Shown piece after piece: positions 53,973 through 62,801 of a DNA stretch of 64,000 bases. This stretch comes from Rhodospirillales bacterium (lineage in GTDB: Bacteria; Pseudomonadota; Alphaproteobacteria; Rhodospirillales; Casp-alpha2). The stretch spans positions 310,001-374,000 of the forward strand of contig JAEPMA010000003.1 of assembly GCA_017644185.1 (NCBI GenBank), given 5' to 3'. The position numbers and the translations under genes are program-made. A model generated the notes under the pieces. The model was not told the origin of the DNA. It worked only from the letters and a program-made list of their open reading frames with translations, and made no database searches. Position 1 is the first letter of the stretch; every line of letters begins with the position of its first letter.

Positions 53973-54254
53973 ATGGAAAAAGCTAATAATACCAGCGAAA
54001 ATATTGTTCCCGATCACATCATCGATATTACGTCGCTGATCTGTCCGATGACGTTCGTTCGGACCAAGCTTCGGCTTGAACAGATTGCGCCCGGCGAAAC
54101 GCTGCAGGTGCGCCTGAGAGGGGATGAGCCCCTTCATAACGTCCCTCGCTCGGCAGAGCAACACGGGCACACGATCCTCTCCCTGACCCCTGAGAGCCCC
54201 GGAGATAATCTCGACGGGGTACATCTTCTGGTCATCCGGCGCGAAGACGTCTGA
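53973..54254 (+). CDS. TusA-like sulfurtransferase family protein
   Basis: 93 residues starting at the ATG at 53973 (MEKANN). The fold is TusA/SirA-like: a DITSLICPMTFVRTKLRLEQIAPGETLQVRL core (in pieces) keeps the reactive Cys of the CPxP region, although the second Pro is replaced by Thr-Phe. TusA passes persulfide sulfur in tRNA thiolation and cofactor synthesis. It is alone on the plus strand, converging with tsaB; no ribosome-binding site is obvious. Confidence 0.85.
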   Translation: MEKANNTSENIVPDHIIDITSLICPMTFVRTKLRLEQIAPGETLQVRLRGDEPLHNVPRSAEQHGHTILSLTPESPGDNLDGVHLLVIRREDV

Positions 54255-54256
54255 CG

Positions 54257-54934
54257 TCAGGTCTTCGGTGGAGTCACGTCCGGCGGCCGCATATAGAGCG
54301 GGACCGCCGGTGCATTCTCCGGCGCGCTGAGCACTTCAAGACCGAGCCGCGCGACGATAGCGGGGTCCGGCAGCGCGATCTCACCGTAATGCGCGACTTC
54401 AAACGTCGGCTGCAACGCTTCCGCCACGGCAAGACCGGCATCACCGACGATCACGACTTTGTTCAACCCCGCCAGAAATGCCGCGACGGCGTCGGCACGT
54501 AACGCGGCGGGCGCACCCACGGACGCGCCATCTGCATCGAATATGGAAATGAACAACTCGTCGCGTTTACTGTCGACGGCAACTATCAGCGCATCGCAAC
54601 CGGTGGCAAAACCCTTCTCGGCGGCTTCGGCGTACAGCGCATCAAAGGTGCCGATGCCAAGGCACGGCTTGCCGAGGGCGAGCGCCAACGCGCGGGCGGC
54701 GGCGAGACCAATCCTGAGACCGGTGAACGCACCAGGCCCCCGGGTCACGGCCACGGCATCGATTTCGGCGAACGAAATACCGGCACGTCGAACCACGTCA
54801 CCGATCATCGGGGTCAATGCCTCAGATTGTCCGCGTGCCATGCGTTCACGTGAGGCCGCGAGACAGGCCGACTCGCGGATCAATGCCGCCGAACATCCGC
54901 TTGTCGCGGTATCTATCCCTAGTATCACTGTCAT
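54257..54934 (-). CDS. tsaB: tRNA threonylcarbamoyladenosine biosynthesis protein TsaB
   Basis: 225-residue inactive ASKHA partner of TsaD for t6A37 formation. It opens with VILGIDTATSGCSAALI and has the family block AVTRGPGAFTGLRIGLAAARALALALGKP (in pieces). Converges with the TusA-like gene, two bases apart. Confidence 0.94.
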   Translation of the reverse strand: MTVILGIDTATSGCSAALIRESACLAASRERMARGQSEALTPMIGDVVRRAGISFAEIDAVAVTRGPGAFTGLRIGLAAARALALALGKPCLGIGTFDALYAEAAEKGFATGCDALIVAVDSKRDELFISIFDADGASVGAPAALRADAVAAFLAGLNKVVIVGDAGLAVAEALQPTFEVAHYGEIALPDPAIVARLGLEVLSAPENAPAVPLYMRPPDVTPPKT

Positions 54935-54947
54935 CGTTCTTCCCGTC

Positions 54948-56312
54948 TCAGGAATACAGGAGATGACGGATGATCACCACATATACGGCGACCACACATG
55001 TCGTTAATGCAATCACCGGCGGACCCCACCGCCACGCGATCACGTGACTCGGAAGTCCGACGACGCGGGCCATGAACAAGGTCGTCGCCGAAAACGGCGA
55101 CACCATCGTCGACGTTCCCCAAACGCCGAGCAGCGCAACCGCGAGCACTTCAGGTGCGATTCCAATGACATCGGGCGGCAGCACTTCCCCGACCAGGATC
55201 GCAATCACAACCGGATGCAGTCCACCCATACCGAGCAGGAACATCCCGAAGATGATCGACACCATGACCAAGTCCGGATGCACCCCATACTCGGCAATTG
55301 CTGCGCCTATGGTCTCCGGCGGCAGAACTTTGGACACGCCCACACCCAGAACCGACGCCGCGACGAACGCAATCGCTTCGTTGCGCAATTCAGGCAGATT
55401 CGTGAAGATACGGCGGATCAGGGGCGCGGCGCCGTTACTCCAACGTGCCCCGTCCTGGACCTGAACCCAGGCCCATGCGATGGCGAATGGCGGGGCGGTC
55501 ACGCCAAGGGCGACCGGAATCGAAAGACCCATGAGCTCATGCGCCCCCATCACAAGAACGATCAGCTGGATCAATACGATACCGGCCCGGCCTATGGTCG
55601 CGGGGGTGAGGGGGCGACTTTCGCGGATACTGCCAGGCGCCGGTTTTTCGCGCAGGAAGATCCGGTCGTAAGACCATCCGACAATCAACAGGAACACGGA
55701 GAGTCCGAGCCCAAGGGGCGCGATTTCGAACCAGCTCAGACCCGGGATCGCCGAGAGGATCACGGAGATGCTCACATAGAATGGACCCCATGTGGAGGCG
55801 GTCGTGAATCCGAGCATAAGGCCAAGGGATAGGCGTTTTCGGAGCCTGGCATCCTTCTGCTCACCAACCATGCTCGACAACAGGCTCAATGCCGCGAGGT
55901 TCAGCACGGAACCGAGAAAATGCCCGCTGAGCCACAGGATCGGATACCGCCGGCCAGCCGGCTGGGCGACAACAGCATCGCGCAATGTTTGCAGAGACGG
56001 GCTCGTCACCGCCGGCTCACGGAGCCACATGACGGCGAAGAACATGACGAGGAATATCTGCGAACGTTCGAGGCCGTCCATCAGCGCGCCCGCAAGGTCG
56101 TCTCCGAACCAAGCCGCAAGGACGCCAAGACCAAACAGCAGCATCCCCACATTGCGTTGCAACGACGGCGCCCGGGAGAGTTCCATCAACAGGAACACGA
56201 CCGTCAGCGCGACCCCTATTTCACGGCCGAGCGGAAACGGCCAGATCTTCGATGTGATCGCGACGGCCACCAGTACCAGATAGATAATCGCTGAGGCCGT
56301 ATTCCGCGTCAC
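54948..56312 (-). CDS. Polytopic membrane protein of unknown transport function
   Basis: 454 residues, probably 11-13 membrane helices. The start is a GTG at 56312. Re-entrant-like segments, GFTTASTWGPFYVSISVI and WGTSTMVSPFSATTLFMARV, recall ion-transporter superfamily carriers (ArsB/CitM-like) in which two such motifs line the pathway. No substrate can be inferred. It lies upstream of tsaB with a 13-base gap and may share its transcript. Confidence 0.7.
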   Translation of the reverse strand: MTRNTASAIIYLVLVAVAITSKIWPFPLGREIGVALTVVFLLMELSRAPSLQRNVGMLLFGLGVLAAWFGDDLAGALMDGLERSQIFLVMFFAVMWLREPAVTSPSLQTLRDAVVAQPAGRRYPILWLSGHFLGSVLNLAALSLLSSMVGEQKDARLRKRLSLGLMLGFTTASTWGPFYVSISVILSAIPGLSWFEIAPLGLGLSVFLLIVGWSYDRIFLREKPAPGSIRESRPLTPATIGRAGIVLIQLIVLVMGAHELMGLSIPVALGVTAPPFAIAWAWVQVQDGARWSNGAAPLIRRIFTNLPELRNEAIAFVAASVLGVGVSKVLPPETIGAAIAEYGVHPDLVMVSIIFGMFLLGMGGLHPVVIAILVGEVLPPDVIGIAPEVLAVALLGVWGTSTMVSPFSATTLFMARVVGLPSHVIAWRWGPPVIALTTCVVAVYVVIIRHLLYS

Positions 56313-56373
56313 GTATCGGTCCGCCGGTTAGAAGATGTTCGGTGCGCACCCCTGGGCGCGCGTGAACGATCTA

Positions 56374-56976
56374 TTATTCGACGCGGCACGCTTCTGCAAA
56401 CGCAAGGCGCGGACTTCTCGGGAACAGGTCTTGTTCGGTGCCGTAGCCAATGTTGCAGAGGAAGTTTGATTTTACCGCTGTGCCGGCGAAGAACGCGGCG
56501 TCGACCATATCCTTGTCGAACCCGGACATGGGGCCGCAATCGAGCCCGAGCGCGCGTGCCGCCAGCATCAGATACGCACCCTGTAATGTGCCGTTACGGA
56601 AAGCGGTTTCCGAGATCAGCTGATCATTGCCGGTGAACCAGGAACGGGCGTCGGTGTGCGGGAAAAGCTTCGGAAGCTTTTCATAAAATTCCATGTCATG
56701 ACCGATGATCGCCGTCACCGGCGCGGCCATGGTTTTGTCCACGTTTCCCTGCATCAAGCATGGGCGCAGCTTCTCTTTAGCGTCTTCGGACGTCACGAAT
56801 ACGATCCGTGAGGGGCTGCAGTTGGCGCTGGTCGGTCCCATGCGGGCGATGTTCCAGACCTCCTCCAACAGGGATGCCGGGACGGGCTTATCGGACCATT
56901 GGTTGTAAGAGCGCGCCTCCATAAAAAGTGTGTCGAGCGCATCTGAATCAATAGGGGGCGTTGGACGACCCGCCAT
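56374..56976 (-). CDS. rutE: Malonic semialdehyde reductase (nitroreductase fold)
   Basis: 200-residue flavin-dependent oxidoreductase. [38 protein letters not shown] (in pieces), [16 protein letters not shown] and [19 protein letters not shown] closely follow the RutE pattern, the enzyme that reduces malonic semialdehyde in pyrimidine degradation. No other rut gene is here, so it may serve general detoxification. Confidence 0.9.
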   Translation of the reverse strand: MAGRPTPPIDSDALDTLFMEARSYNQWSDKPVPASLLEEVWNIARMGPTSANCSPSRIVFVTSEDAKEKLRPCLMQGNVDKTMAAPVTAIIGHDMEFYEKLPKLFPHTDARSWFTGNDQLISETAFRNGTLQGAYLMLAARALGLDCGPMSGFDKDMVDAAFFAGTAVKSNFLCNIGYGTEQDLFPRSPRLAFAEACRVE

Positions 56977-57150
56977 CGGGAACCTCCTTTTTCATGAATG
57001 GGAGCGTGAAGATCGTGCGTTGCATCACAGCCCGGACTAAGGTGTTGATTCATACTTGAGTATCTTGAGACGAAACCGCAACATTTCTTGCTAAGATTGC
57101 GTAAAGTCCTCATGTTTCAGACTGATCCGGCGCTCGAAGGGGGAGCGTGA

Positions 57151-58215
57151 ATGAAAATTTTTCGTGTTTTTTCGCTAATCGCGGCGGCCATTTTTGCCGC
57201 AACCACCACCGGCGGTTTACTGCCCGTCTCCAAACAGGCGCGGGCCGACGAGCCCGCAACGAAAGCGGTGGTGATTATGTATCACCGCTTCGGTGAGACG
57301 GATTTCCCGTCGACCAACGTGACCATGGAGCAGTTCCGCGCCCACGTCGAGGAGCTGCGGACCGGCGGTTACAATGTCGTATCCCTCCCGAAAATTGTCG
57401 CGGCCCTCAGGGCGGGAGAAGTCCTGCCGCCGAAAACCGTCGGGTTGAGCGTCGATGACGCCTATGAGTCCGTCTACACGCGCGCTTGGCCAATCCTCAA
57501 GGAAGCCGGCTTCCCCTTGACGGTGTTCGTCGCGACCGACCCGGTCGAGCGTGGGCTGTCGCGCTACATGGACTGGAGCCAGATTAAGGAGATCGCCGAT
57601 CAGGGTGTGGTCATCGGCAGCCAGACGAAGTCTCACCCGCACATGGCCGATCTGTCTCCAGACGCCATCAAGGCCGAACTCCGGGCCTCGAACGCGTTGT
57701 TCGAGGAAAAACTGGGGCACGCCCCCGATCTGTTCGCTTATCCATACGGCGAAGCGAACAACGAGGTCATGGCGCTGGTCAAAAGCGAAGGCTTCGTTGC
57801 CGCATTTGGCCAACACTCCGGCGCGATCGGCACCGGTGGCGAGCTTTATTACCTGCCCCGGTTCGCGATGAACGAAGCCTTCGGGTCGGTCGACCGCTTC
57901 AAACTTGCGGCCAACGCGCTCCCCATTCGCGCCGCCGACGTCACGCCCGATGATCCGACGGTCACCACCCCCAACCCGCCGCTGATCGGATTCACACTGA
58001 CATGGCCGACGAGCGGCCTGGATCGGCTCAATTGTTACGCGTCACATGTCGAGGCGTTGGACATGCAAAGGCTTGGAAAACGGATCGAGGTCAGAACCGA
58101 CAAGGCGATGCCGCCGGGGCGCACGCGTCTGAACTGCACCATGCCGGCCGGTGACGGCCGCTGGTACTGGTTCGGCAGACAGTTCTACGTTCCGAAGAAA
58201 GTTCAGACCGACTGA
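57151..58215 (+). CDS. Polysaccharide deacetylase family protein
   Basis: 354 residues with a signal peptide of about 33 residues (ends near ARADE). The NodB domain follows: VVIMYHRFGE, GLSVDDAYESVYTRAWPIL with the catalytic Asp pair, SHPHMADLS supplying the metal histidines, and FAYPYGEANNEV. The tail (about 260-354) is a separate beta-rich region with two cysteines. Acts on an extracytoplasmic polysaccharide, identity unknown. Its 3' end overlaps the convergent Bax-like gene by 13 bases. Confidence 0.88.
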   Translation: MKIFRVFSLIAAAIFAATTTGGLLPVSKQARADEPATKAVVIMYHRFGETDFPSTNVTMEQFRAHVEELRTGGYNVVSLPKIVAALRAGEVLPPKTVGLSVDDAYESVYTRAWPILKEAGFPLTVFVATDPVERGLSRYMDWSQIKEIADQGVVIGSQTKSHPHMADLSPDAIKAELRASNALFEEKLGHAPDLFAYPYGEANNEVMALVKSEGFVAAFGQHSGAIGTGGELYYLPRFAMNEAFGSVDRFKLAANALPIRAADVTPDDPTVTTPNPPLIGFTLTWPTSGLDRLNCYASHVEALDMQRLGKRIEVRTDKAMPPGRTRLNCTMPAGDGRWYWFGRQFYVPKKVQTD

Positions 58216-59213
58216 TCGTCGTCCGCGGTGTCGGCGATCAGGCGCGCATCATCCAGCTCGCGAAGCCCGTTGGCGTCGATGATGGTGCGCACGCTATCGA
58301 CATACTCCTGACCGCGCTCTGAATATTTGGTCAGCGTGCCGGCGAGTTCCTTACCGTCAAGGGCATCACCCCGCTGGCGCAGCTTGACACGCTCACGGCG
58401 TAGCGAAGCATAGGCGCGGTGCGTATTCAGATTGCGCATATACGCCGCAACCGACTGTTGCAGGTTATCGAAAGCGCGGACCTTGTGGTCCATCCCTTCC
58501 GGACGGTCTTCCGGGATCAACCCTTCGCCGTCGGACGTGGTCCACTGGCCGAAAATCGCGTTCCCATGCTGTGCGAATCGCGATGTGCCCCAACCGCTCT
58601 CTTCCGCCGCCTGCGCCATCGCCAGCGAGGGCGGGATGACATCGACGCGGCTAAGCAGCTTGTCCAGGTTTTCGTCCTTTACCTTGTAGCGGTCGGCGAG
58701 AACCGCGAGCCAAAGCCGGTCGCGCGCCGCAAGCGACATACCAAGCGCCTGCTCGGATTTCAGGCGGATCAAACGATGACGGTCCGCCAGGATGCGCTCG
58801 TTCTCCTGCAGGATGAGAGGCAGCATCGTCTGGAAAAAGACCGTTTTCTTCAGCGAGACTTCGGGGACCGCATGCAGGTCGCGGGGCATTTCTGCAAGAA
58901 AGACACGGGGCACCGGGGCGCCGTTTTCACGGACATGCTCCAGTCTGTAGCCCATGGTCTCAAAGCGTTCCGCCAACGCCTGTGCCTCGCGCAGCGACGA
59001 AGCCGATATACCGGCGGCAACCTCGATTTCTTCCGGGGCGACTTCCTGCACGCCCTGATTCAGGTGCGCGGCTTCCGCGTGTGCCTGATCGAACGACACG
59101 CGCGGGTTCGCGGTCACGCCCGACTGCGGATTCACAAGCATCGCCAGACCGGTGGCGATCACGGCGCAGCCTACAATGCTGAGTACCAAATGGTCGAATT
59201 TACGAGTCGTCAT
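58203..59213 (-). CDS. Glucosaminidase-domain protein, Bax type
   Basis: 336 residues from the ATG at 59213 (GGAAG upstream). An N-terminal membrane anchor (FDHLVLSIVGCAVIATGLAML) puts the rest in the periplasm. The C-terminal domain has AMAQAAEESGWGTSRFAQHGNAIFGQWT (in pieces), the conserved Glu of FlgJ/Bax-type N-acetylglucosaminidases. Likely a peptidoglycan hydrolase. Confidence 0.87.
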   Translation of the reverse strand: MTTRKFDHLVLSIVGCAVIATGLAMLVNPQSGVTANPRVSFDQAHAEAAHLNQGVQEVAPEEIEVAAGISASSLREAQALAERFETMGYRLEHVRENGAPVPRVFLAEMPRDLHAVPEVSLKKTVFFQTMLPLILQENERILADRHRLIRLKSEQALGMSLAARDRLWLAVLADRYKVKDENLDKLLSRVDVIPPSLAMAQAAEESGWGTSRFAQHGNAIFGQWTTSDGEGLIPEDRPEGMDHKVRAFDNLQQSVAAYMRNLNTHRAYASLRRERVKLRQRGDALDGKELAGTLTKYSERGQEYVDSVRTIIDANGLRELDDARLIADTADDDQSV

Positions 59214-59444
59214 TGTTGCTTCCGGCGGCATGTTTGCGGCATGCACGCCGTCCCTCAATCTCGTTTCGTTCGCCCTGGGATTTTTCGGCTCTGTTCTTAT
59301 ATTCCCGACGGCATTTTTACCTGTCGGATCACTGGCCGGCATTTAGTGGCGTCATGGTTAACACAGTTGGGTAGACCATGCTACCGAATTTCGACGTCAA
59401 TTTTCGTAAATTTTGACGATGCCTTTTAGGAGAAATCGAGTGGC

Positions 59445-59996
59445 TTATTCTACCGCCCGAACTTCCTGAACTTCCGGCACATAGTACCGCAACATGTTCT
59501 CGATCCCGTGCTTCAACGTCGCTGTCGAACTCGGGCAGCCGGCGCATGCGCCCTGCATATGCAGCGAGACGATACCGCCTTCGAAACCTTTAAATACGAT
59601 ATCCCCACCGTCCTGAGCCACCGCCGGGCGCACGCGGGTATCGATTAACTCTTTGATTTGCTTGACGATCGGGTCGTCGTCGCCGCCGTCTCCCGAATCG
59701 CTGCCGCCCTCTTCCTCGATCATCGGACGGCCCGACTGGTAATGCTCCATAATGCCGCCCAGCACCTGCGGGCGCAGGACGTCCCAGTCCTTGTCGTCGG
59801 TTTTGGTGACCGTCACAAAGTCGGAACCGAGAAAAACGCCGGCGACGCCCTCGATCGCGAACAGGCGGGTCGCCATCGGTGAGCGTTGCGCTTCGGACGC
59901 CTCTGCGAAATTCGCCGTCCCGTTCTGCATCACAGCCTTGCCCGGCAGGAACTTCAACGTCGCCGGATTCGGGGTGCTTTCGGTCTGGATAAACAT
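59445..59996 (-). CDS. Nfu-type Fe-S scaffold (NifU N- and C-terminal domains)
   Basis: 183 residues from the ATG at 59996, preceded by GGAGAGAGAC. The Nfu N-terminal domain has FIQTESTPNPATLKFLPGK. The C-terminal NifU domain carries CAGCPSSTATLKHGIENMLRYYVPEV (in pieces), whose CxxC holds a transient Fe-S cluster. The 231-base gap between this gene and the Bax-like gene (59214-59444) shows no gene. Confidence 0.93.
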   Translation of the reverse strand: MFIQTESTPNPATLKFLPGKAVMQNGTANFAEASEAQRSPMATRLFAIEGVAGVFLGSDFVTVTKTDDKDWDVLRPQVLGGIMEHYQSGRPMIEEEGGSDSGDGGDDDPIVKQIKELIDTRVRPAVAQDGGDIVFKGFEGGIVSLHMQGACAGCPSSTATLKHGIENMLRYYVPEVQEVRAVE

Positions 59997-60109
59997 GTCT
60001 CTCTCCATTGCTGCCGACAAATGCGGCGCTGATCGTGCTGGCGATTATAGCCCATTAGGTGGGTCCGGGGACAGTAACATGCAACCGCCCGCTATCGGTG
60101 ACTGACCTG

Positions 60110-61126
60110 TCAGCCGCGCTTCCGCTTGGGGCGCAGGAACCCGATCACGTCGTGCACCTCGCGCAGTACCGGTTCCGACAGCGCGCATGCCCGCTCGGCA
60201 CCGTCGGCAAGCACGTCATCGATGGTCGCCTTGTCATCCAACAGGCGGCGGTATTCATCCTGAATGGGAGACAGATTGGCGACAGCAACGTCGGACAGAC
60301 GTTCCTTCAAAGCAGAGAACTGCTGGCCTGCGAATTCCTGAACGGCGGCGTCAACGGTGGTGTCGGCAAGCGCCGCGTAAATACCGATCAGGTTCCGGGC
60401 TTCCGGCCGCGCATCAAGGCCCGCGCGATTATCCGGCAGCAGGTCCGGGTCGGTCTTGGCCTTGCGGATTTTGCGCGCGATGGTGTCGGCGTCGTCTGTC
60501 ATGTTGATCCGCGACAGATCGGACGGGTCGGACTTCGACATCTTCGCGGTACCGTCTTTTAGCGACATGACGCGCGTCGCGGTCCCGAGAATCAAAGGCT
60601 CCGGGATAGGGAACGTTTCGGTCTTGAAGTCATTGTTGAACTTGTGAGCGATATCGCGGGCCAGTTCCAGGTGCTGTTTCTGGTCTTCGCCGACGGGTAC
60701 GTGCGTCCCTTTATACAAAAGGATGTCCGCCGCCATCAGGTTCGGGTAGGCGAACAGCCCGACCGACGCGTTTTCGCGGTCCTTGCCGGCTTTCTCCTTG
60801 AACTGGGTCATGCGGCCGAGCCAACCCATGCGCGCGACGCAGTTGAAGATCCACGCCAGCTCGGCATGGCCCGGGACCTGCGACTGGTTGAAGATGATGT
60901 GCTTCTTCGGATCGATCCCGGCGGCGATCATCGCGGCCGCGACTTCACGGGTGGACGAGCGCAGTTTGGCCGGATCCTGCCACACCGTAATCGCATGCAG
61001 GTCCACGACGCAGAACAGACACTCATAATCGTTCTGCAGCGTCACCCAGTTGCGGATCGCACCGAGATAGTTGCCGAGATGCAGGTTGCCGGTCGGCTGG
61101 ACGCCGGAGAAAATTCGCTCAGTCAT
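60110..61126 (-). CDS. trpS: Tryptophanyl-tRNA synthetase
   Basis: 338 residues, class I. The HIGH-type motif is in [13 protein letters not shown] and the KMSKS motif is [10 protein letters not shown] near residue 197. It lies between murJ and the Nfu gene, all on the minus strand. Confidence 0.97.
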   Translation of the reverse strand: MTERIFSGVQPTGNLHLGNYLGAIRNWVTLQNDYECLFCVVDLHAITVWQDPAKLRSSTREVAAAMIAAGIDPKKHIIFNQSQVPGHAELAWIFNCVARMGWLGRMTQFKEKAGKDRENASVGLFAYPNLMAADILLYKGTHVPVGEDQKQHLELARDIAHKFNNDFKTETFPIPEPLILGTATRVMSLKDGTAKMSKSDPSDLSRINMTDDADTIARKIRKAKTDPDLLPDNRAGLDARPEARNLIGIYAALADTTVDAAVQEFAGQQFSALKERLSDVAVANLSPIQDEYRRLLDDKATIDDVLADGAERACALSEPVLREVHDVIGFLRPKRKRG

Positions 61127-61195
61127 GATTGGTTCGGTTCCGGTTGCGTATTCCGAAGGCGGGTTATCGCGCGCGCGCCCGAAGCGGTCAAGCGG

Positions 61196-62743
61196 TCAGC
61201 GCGCGCGGCGGAGCGTGCCCTTGATCTCTGAAATCGAATAGACCCGGAACAGGCGGGCCGCAATCAGATAGAGGGCGAGCCCCCCGACGACGAGGATTGT
61301 CAGGGCGGCGACCTGCTCGACGAGCGGCCCGGCCAACCACGGCACCGCCCAAGCCGCGGCGAACCAAAGCGCCCCTGCCATGACGACGCTTGCCCCCGCA
61401 ATCCCCAGGAGCCGTGACATCAGGCGCGCATCGGGCTTGTAGTGTCCTCGCTTCGCGAGCACGGCAACGAGGAGGAGGATGTTGAGCCATGCCGAGACGC
61501 TCGATGCCAAGGCGATCCCGACATGCCCGAACGGTTGCATCAGAACGAGGTTGAGGACCACATTCACGACCATTGCCAGCGCCGCGATCCGGACCGGCGT
61601 TGCCGTATCTTCGCGGGCGAAATAACCGGGTGTGAATACACGAATACCGACATAGGCGGGTAGCCCGATGGCGTACGCCATCAACGCCAGTGCCGTCGCC
61701 TCGCTGGCGTCAGCACCAAAGGCGCCGCGTTCAAACAAGACCTGGATGATTGGTTCGGGAATCACGATGAGCGCGAGTGCCGCCGGCACGGTTAACAAGA
61801 GGGCGATTTCGATCCCCCGGTTTTGCGATGTGTTCGCTTTCTCGTCGTCACCGGCTTCCAACTGCCTTGAGATCATGGGCAGAAGGGCTGTCCCGACGGC
61901 AATTCCGACCACCCCCAGCGGAAGCTGCGTCACCCGATCAGCGTAATATAGATAAGAGACCGCGCCGTCGGAGATCGTCGTCGCCAGAATGGTGCCGATC
62001 AATAAGTTGATTTGATACAGGCTCGCGCCGAAGACGACCGGGAGGATGCGGCGGCCGAGGGTGCGGACCTTGTCCGTCAGTTTTGGCATCCCGAGGCGTA
62101 ACCTCACCCCCTGCCGCTTGCAATGCCATCCCAACCAGATGAACTGCACGATACCCGCCGCGAACACCCCCCAGACCAGGGCCCGGCCGGATTCTTCGTC
62201 GGAGCCCCCGAACGCGAGCAGCGCGACGATCAAGGTGATATTCAAAAGCACCGGCGCGGCGGCGGCGGCAGAGAACTTCCCGAACGCGTTCAATACACCG
62301 GACTGCAAAGCGACCAGCGAGATAAACAGCAAATAAGGAAATGCGATCCGGGAAAACTCCGTCGCCATCTCCATCTTGCCCGGGACGTTATCGAAGCCGG
62401 GGGCCAAATATGGCATCAGCCACGGCATGGCGACTTCGACAACTGCGACAAACACAAACAGGATCAGCGCGAGCACACTGAATGCCTGTTCAGCGAATTT
62501 CTTGGCGGCGTCAGGACCCTCCCCTTCGAGGCTGCGCGAGAACATCGGCACGAACGCGGCGGCGAACGCCCCCTCGGCAAACAATCGTCTGAATAGATTG
62601 GGGAAGCGGAAGGCGACAACGAAGGTGTCGGCGACGGTCCCGGCGCCGAGATAATTGGCGATCAGGATGTCCCGTGCGAAGCCGAAGACGCGGCTTAACA
62701 TCGTCATCGAGCCGATGGCGGAGATCGCGCGGACCAGGTTCAT
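61196..62743 (-). CDS. murJ: Lipid II flippase MurJ
   Basis: 515 residues with about 14 membrane helices. The start is the ATG of MNLVRAISAIGSMTMLSRVFGFARD (in pieces; 62743), 59 bases downstream of the glnD stop; a longer frame would begin inside glnD. Family signs include FRFPNLFRRLFAEGAFAAAFVPMF (in pieces) and basic loops. It flips lipid II across the inner membrane for cell-wall synthesis. Confidence 0.96.
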   Translation of the reverse strand: MNLVRAISAIGSMTMLSRVFGFARDILIANYLGAGTVADTFVVAFRFPNLFRRLFAEGAFAAAFVPMFSRSLEGEGPDAAKKFAEQAFSVLALILFVFVAVVEVAMPWLMPYLAPGFDNVPGKMEMATEFSRIAFPYLLFISLVALQSGVLNAFGKFSAAAAAPVLLNITLIVALLAFGGSDEESGRALVWGVFAAGIVQFIWLGWHCKRQGVRLRLGMPKLTDKVRTLGRRILPVVFGASLYQINLLIGTILATTISDGAVSYLYYADRVTQLPLGVVGIAVGTALLPMISRQLEAGDDEKANTSQNRGIEIALLLTVPAALALIVIPEPIIQVLFERGAFGADASEATALALMAYAIGLPAYVGIRVFTPGYFAREDTATPVRIAALAMVVNVVLNLVLMQPFGHVGIALASSVSAWLNILLLVAVLAKRGHYKPDARLMSRLLGIAGASVVMAGALWFAAAWAVPWLAGPLVEQVAALTILVVGGLALYLIAARLFRVYSISEIKGTLRRAR

Positions 62744-62801
62744 GGCCGGACGCTCGGATCGGATTGCGGCATGGTTATGGCGCCGACGCCGCCGATGGCG
62801 C

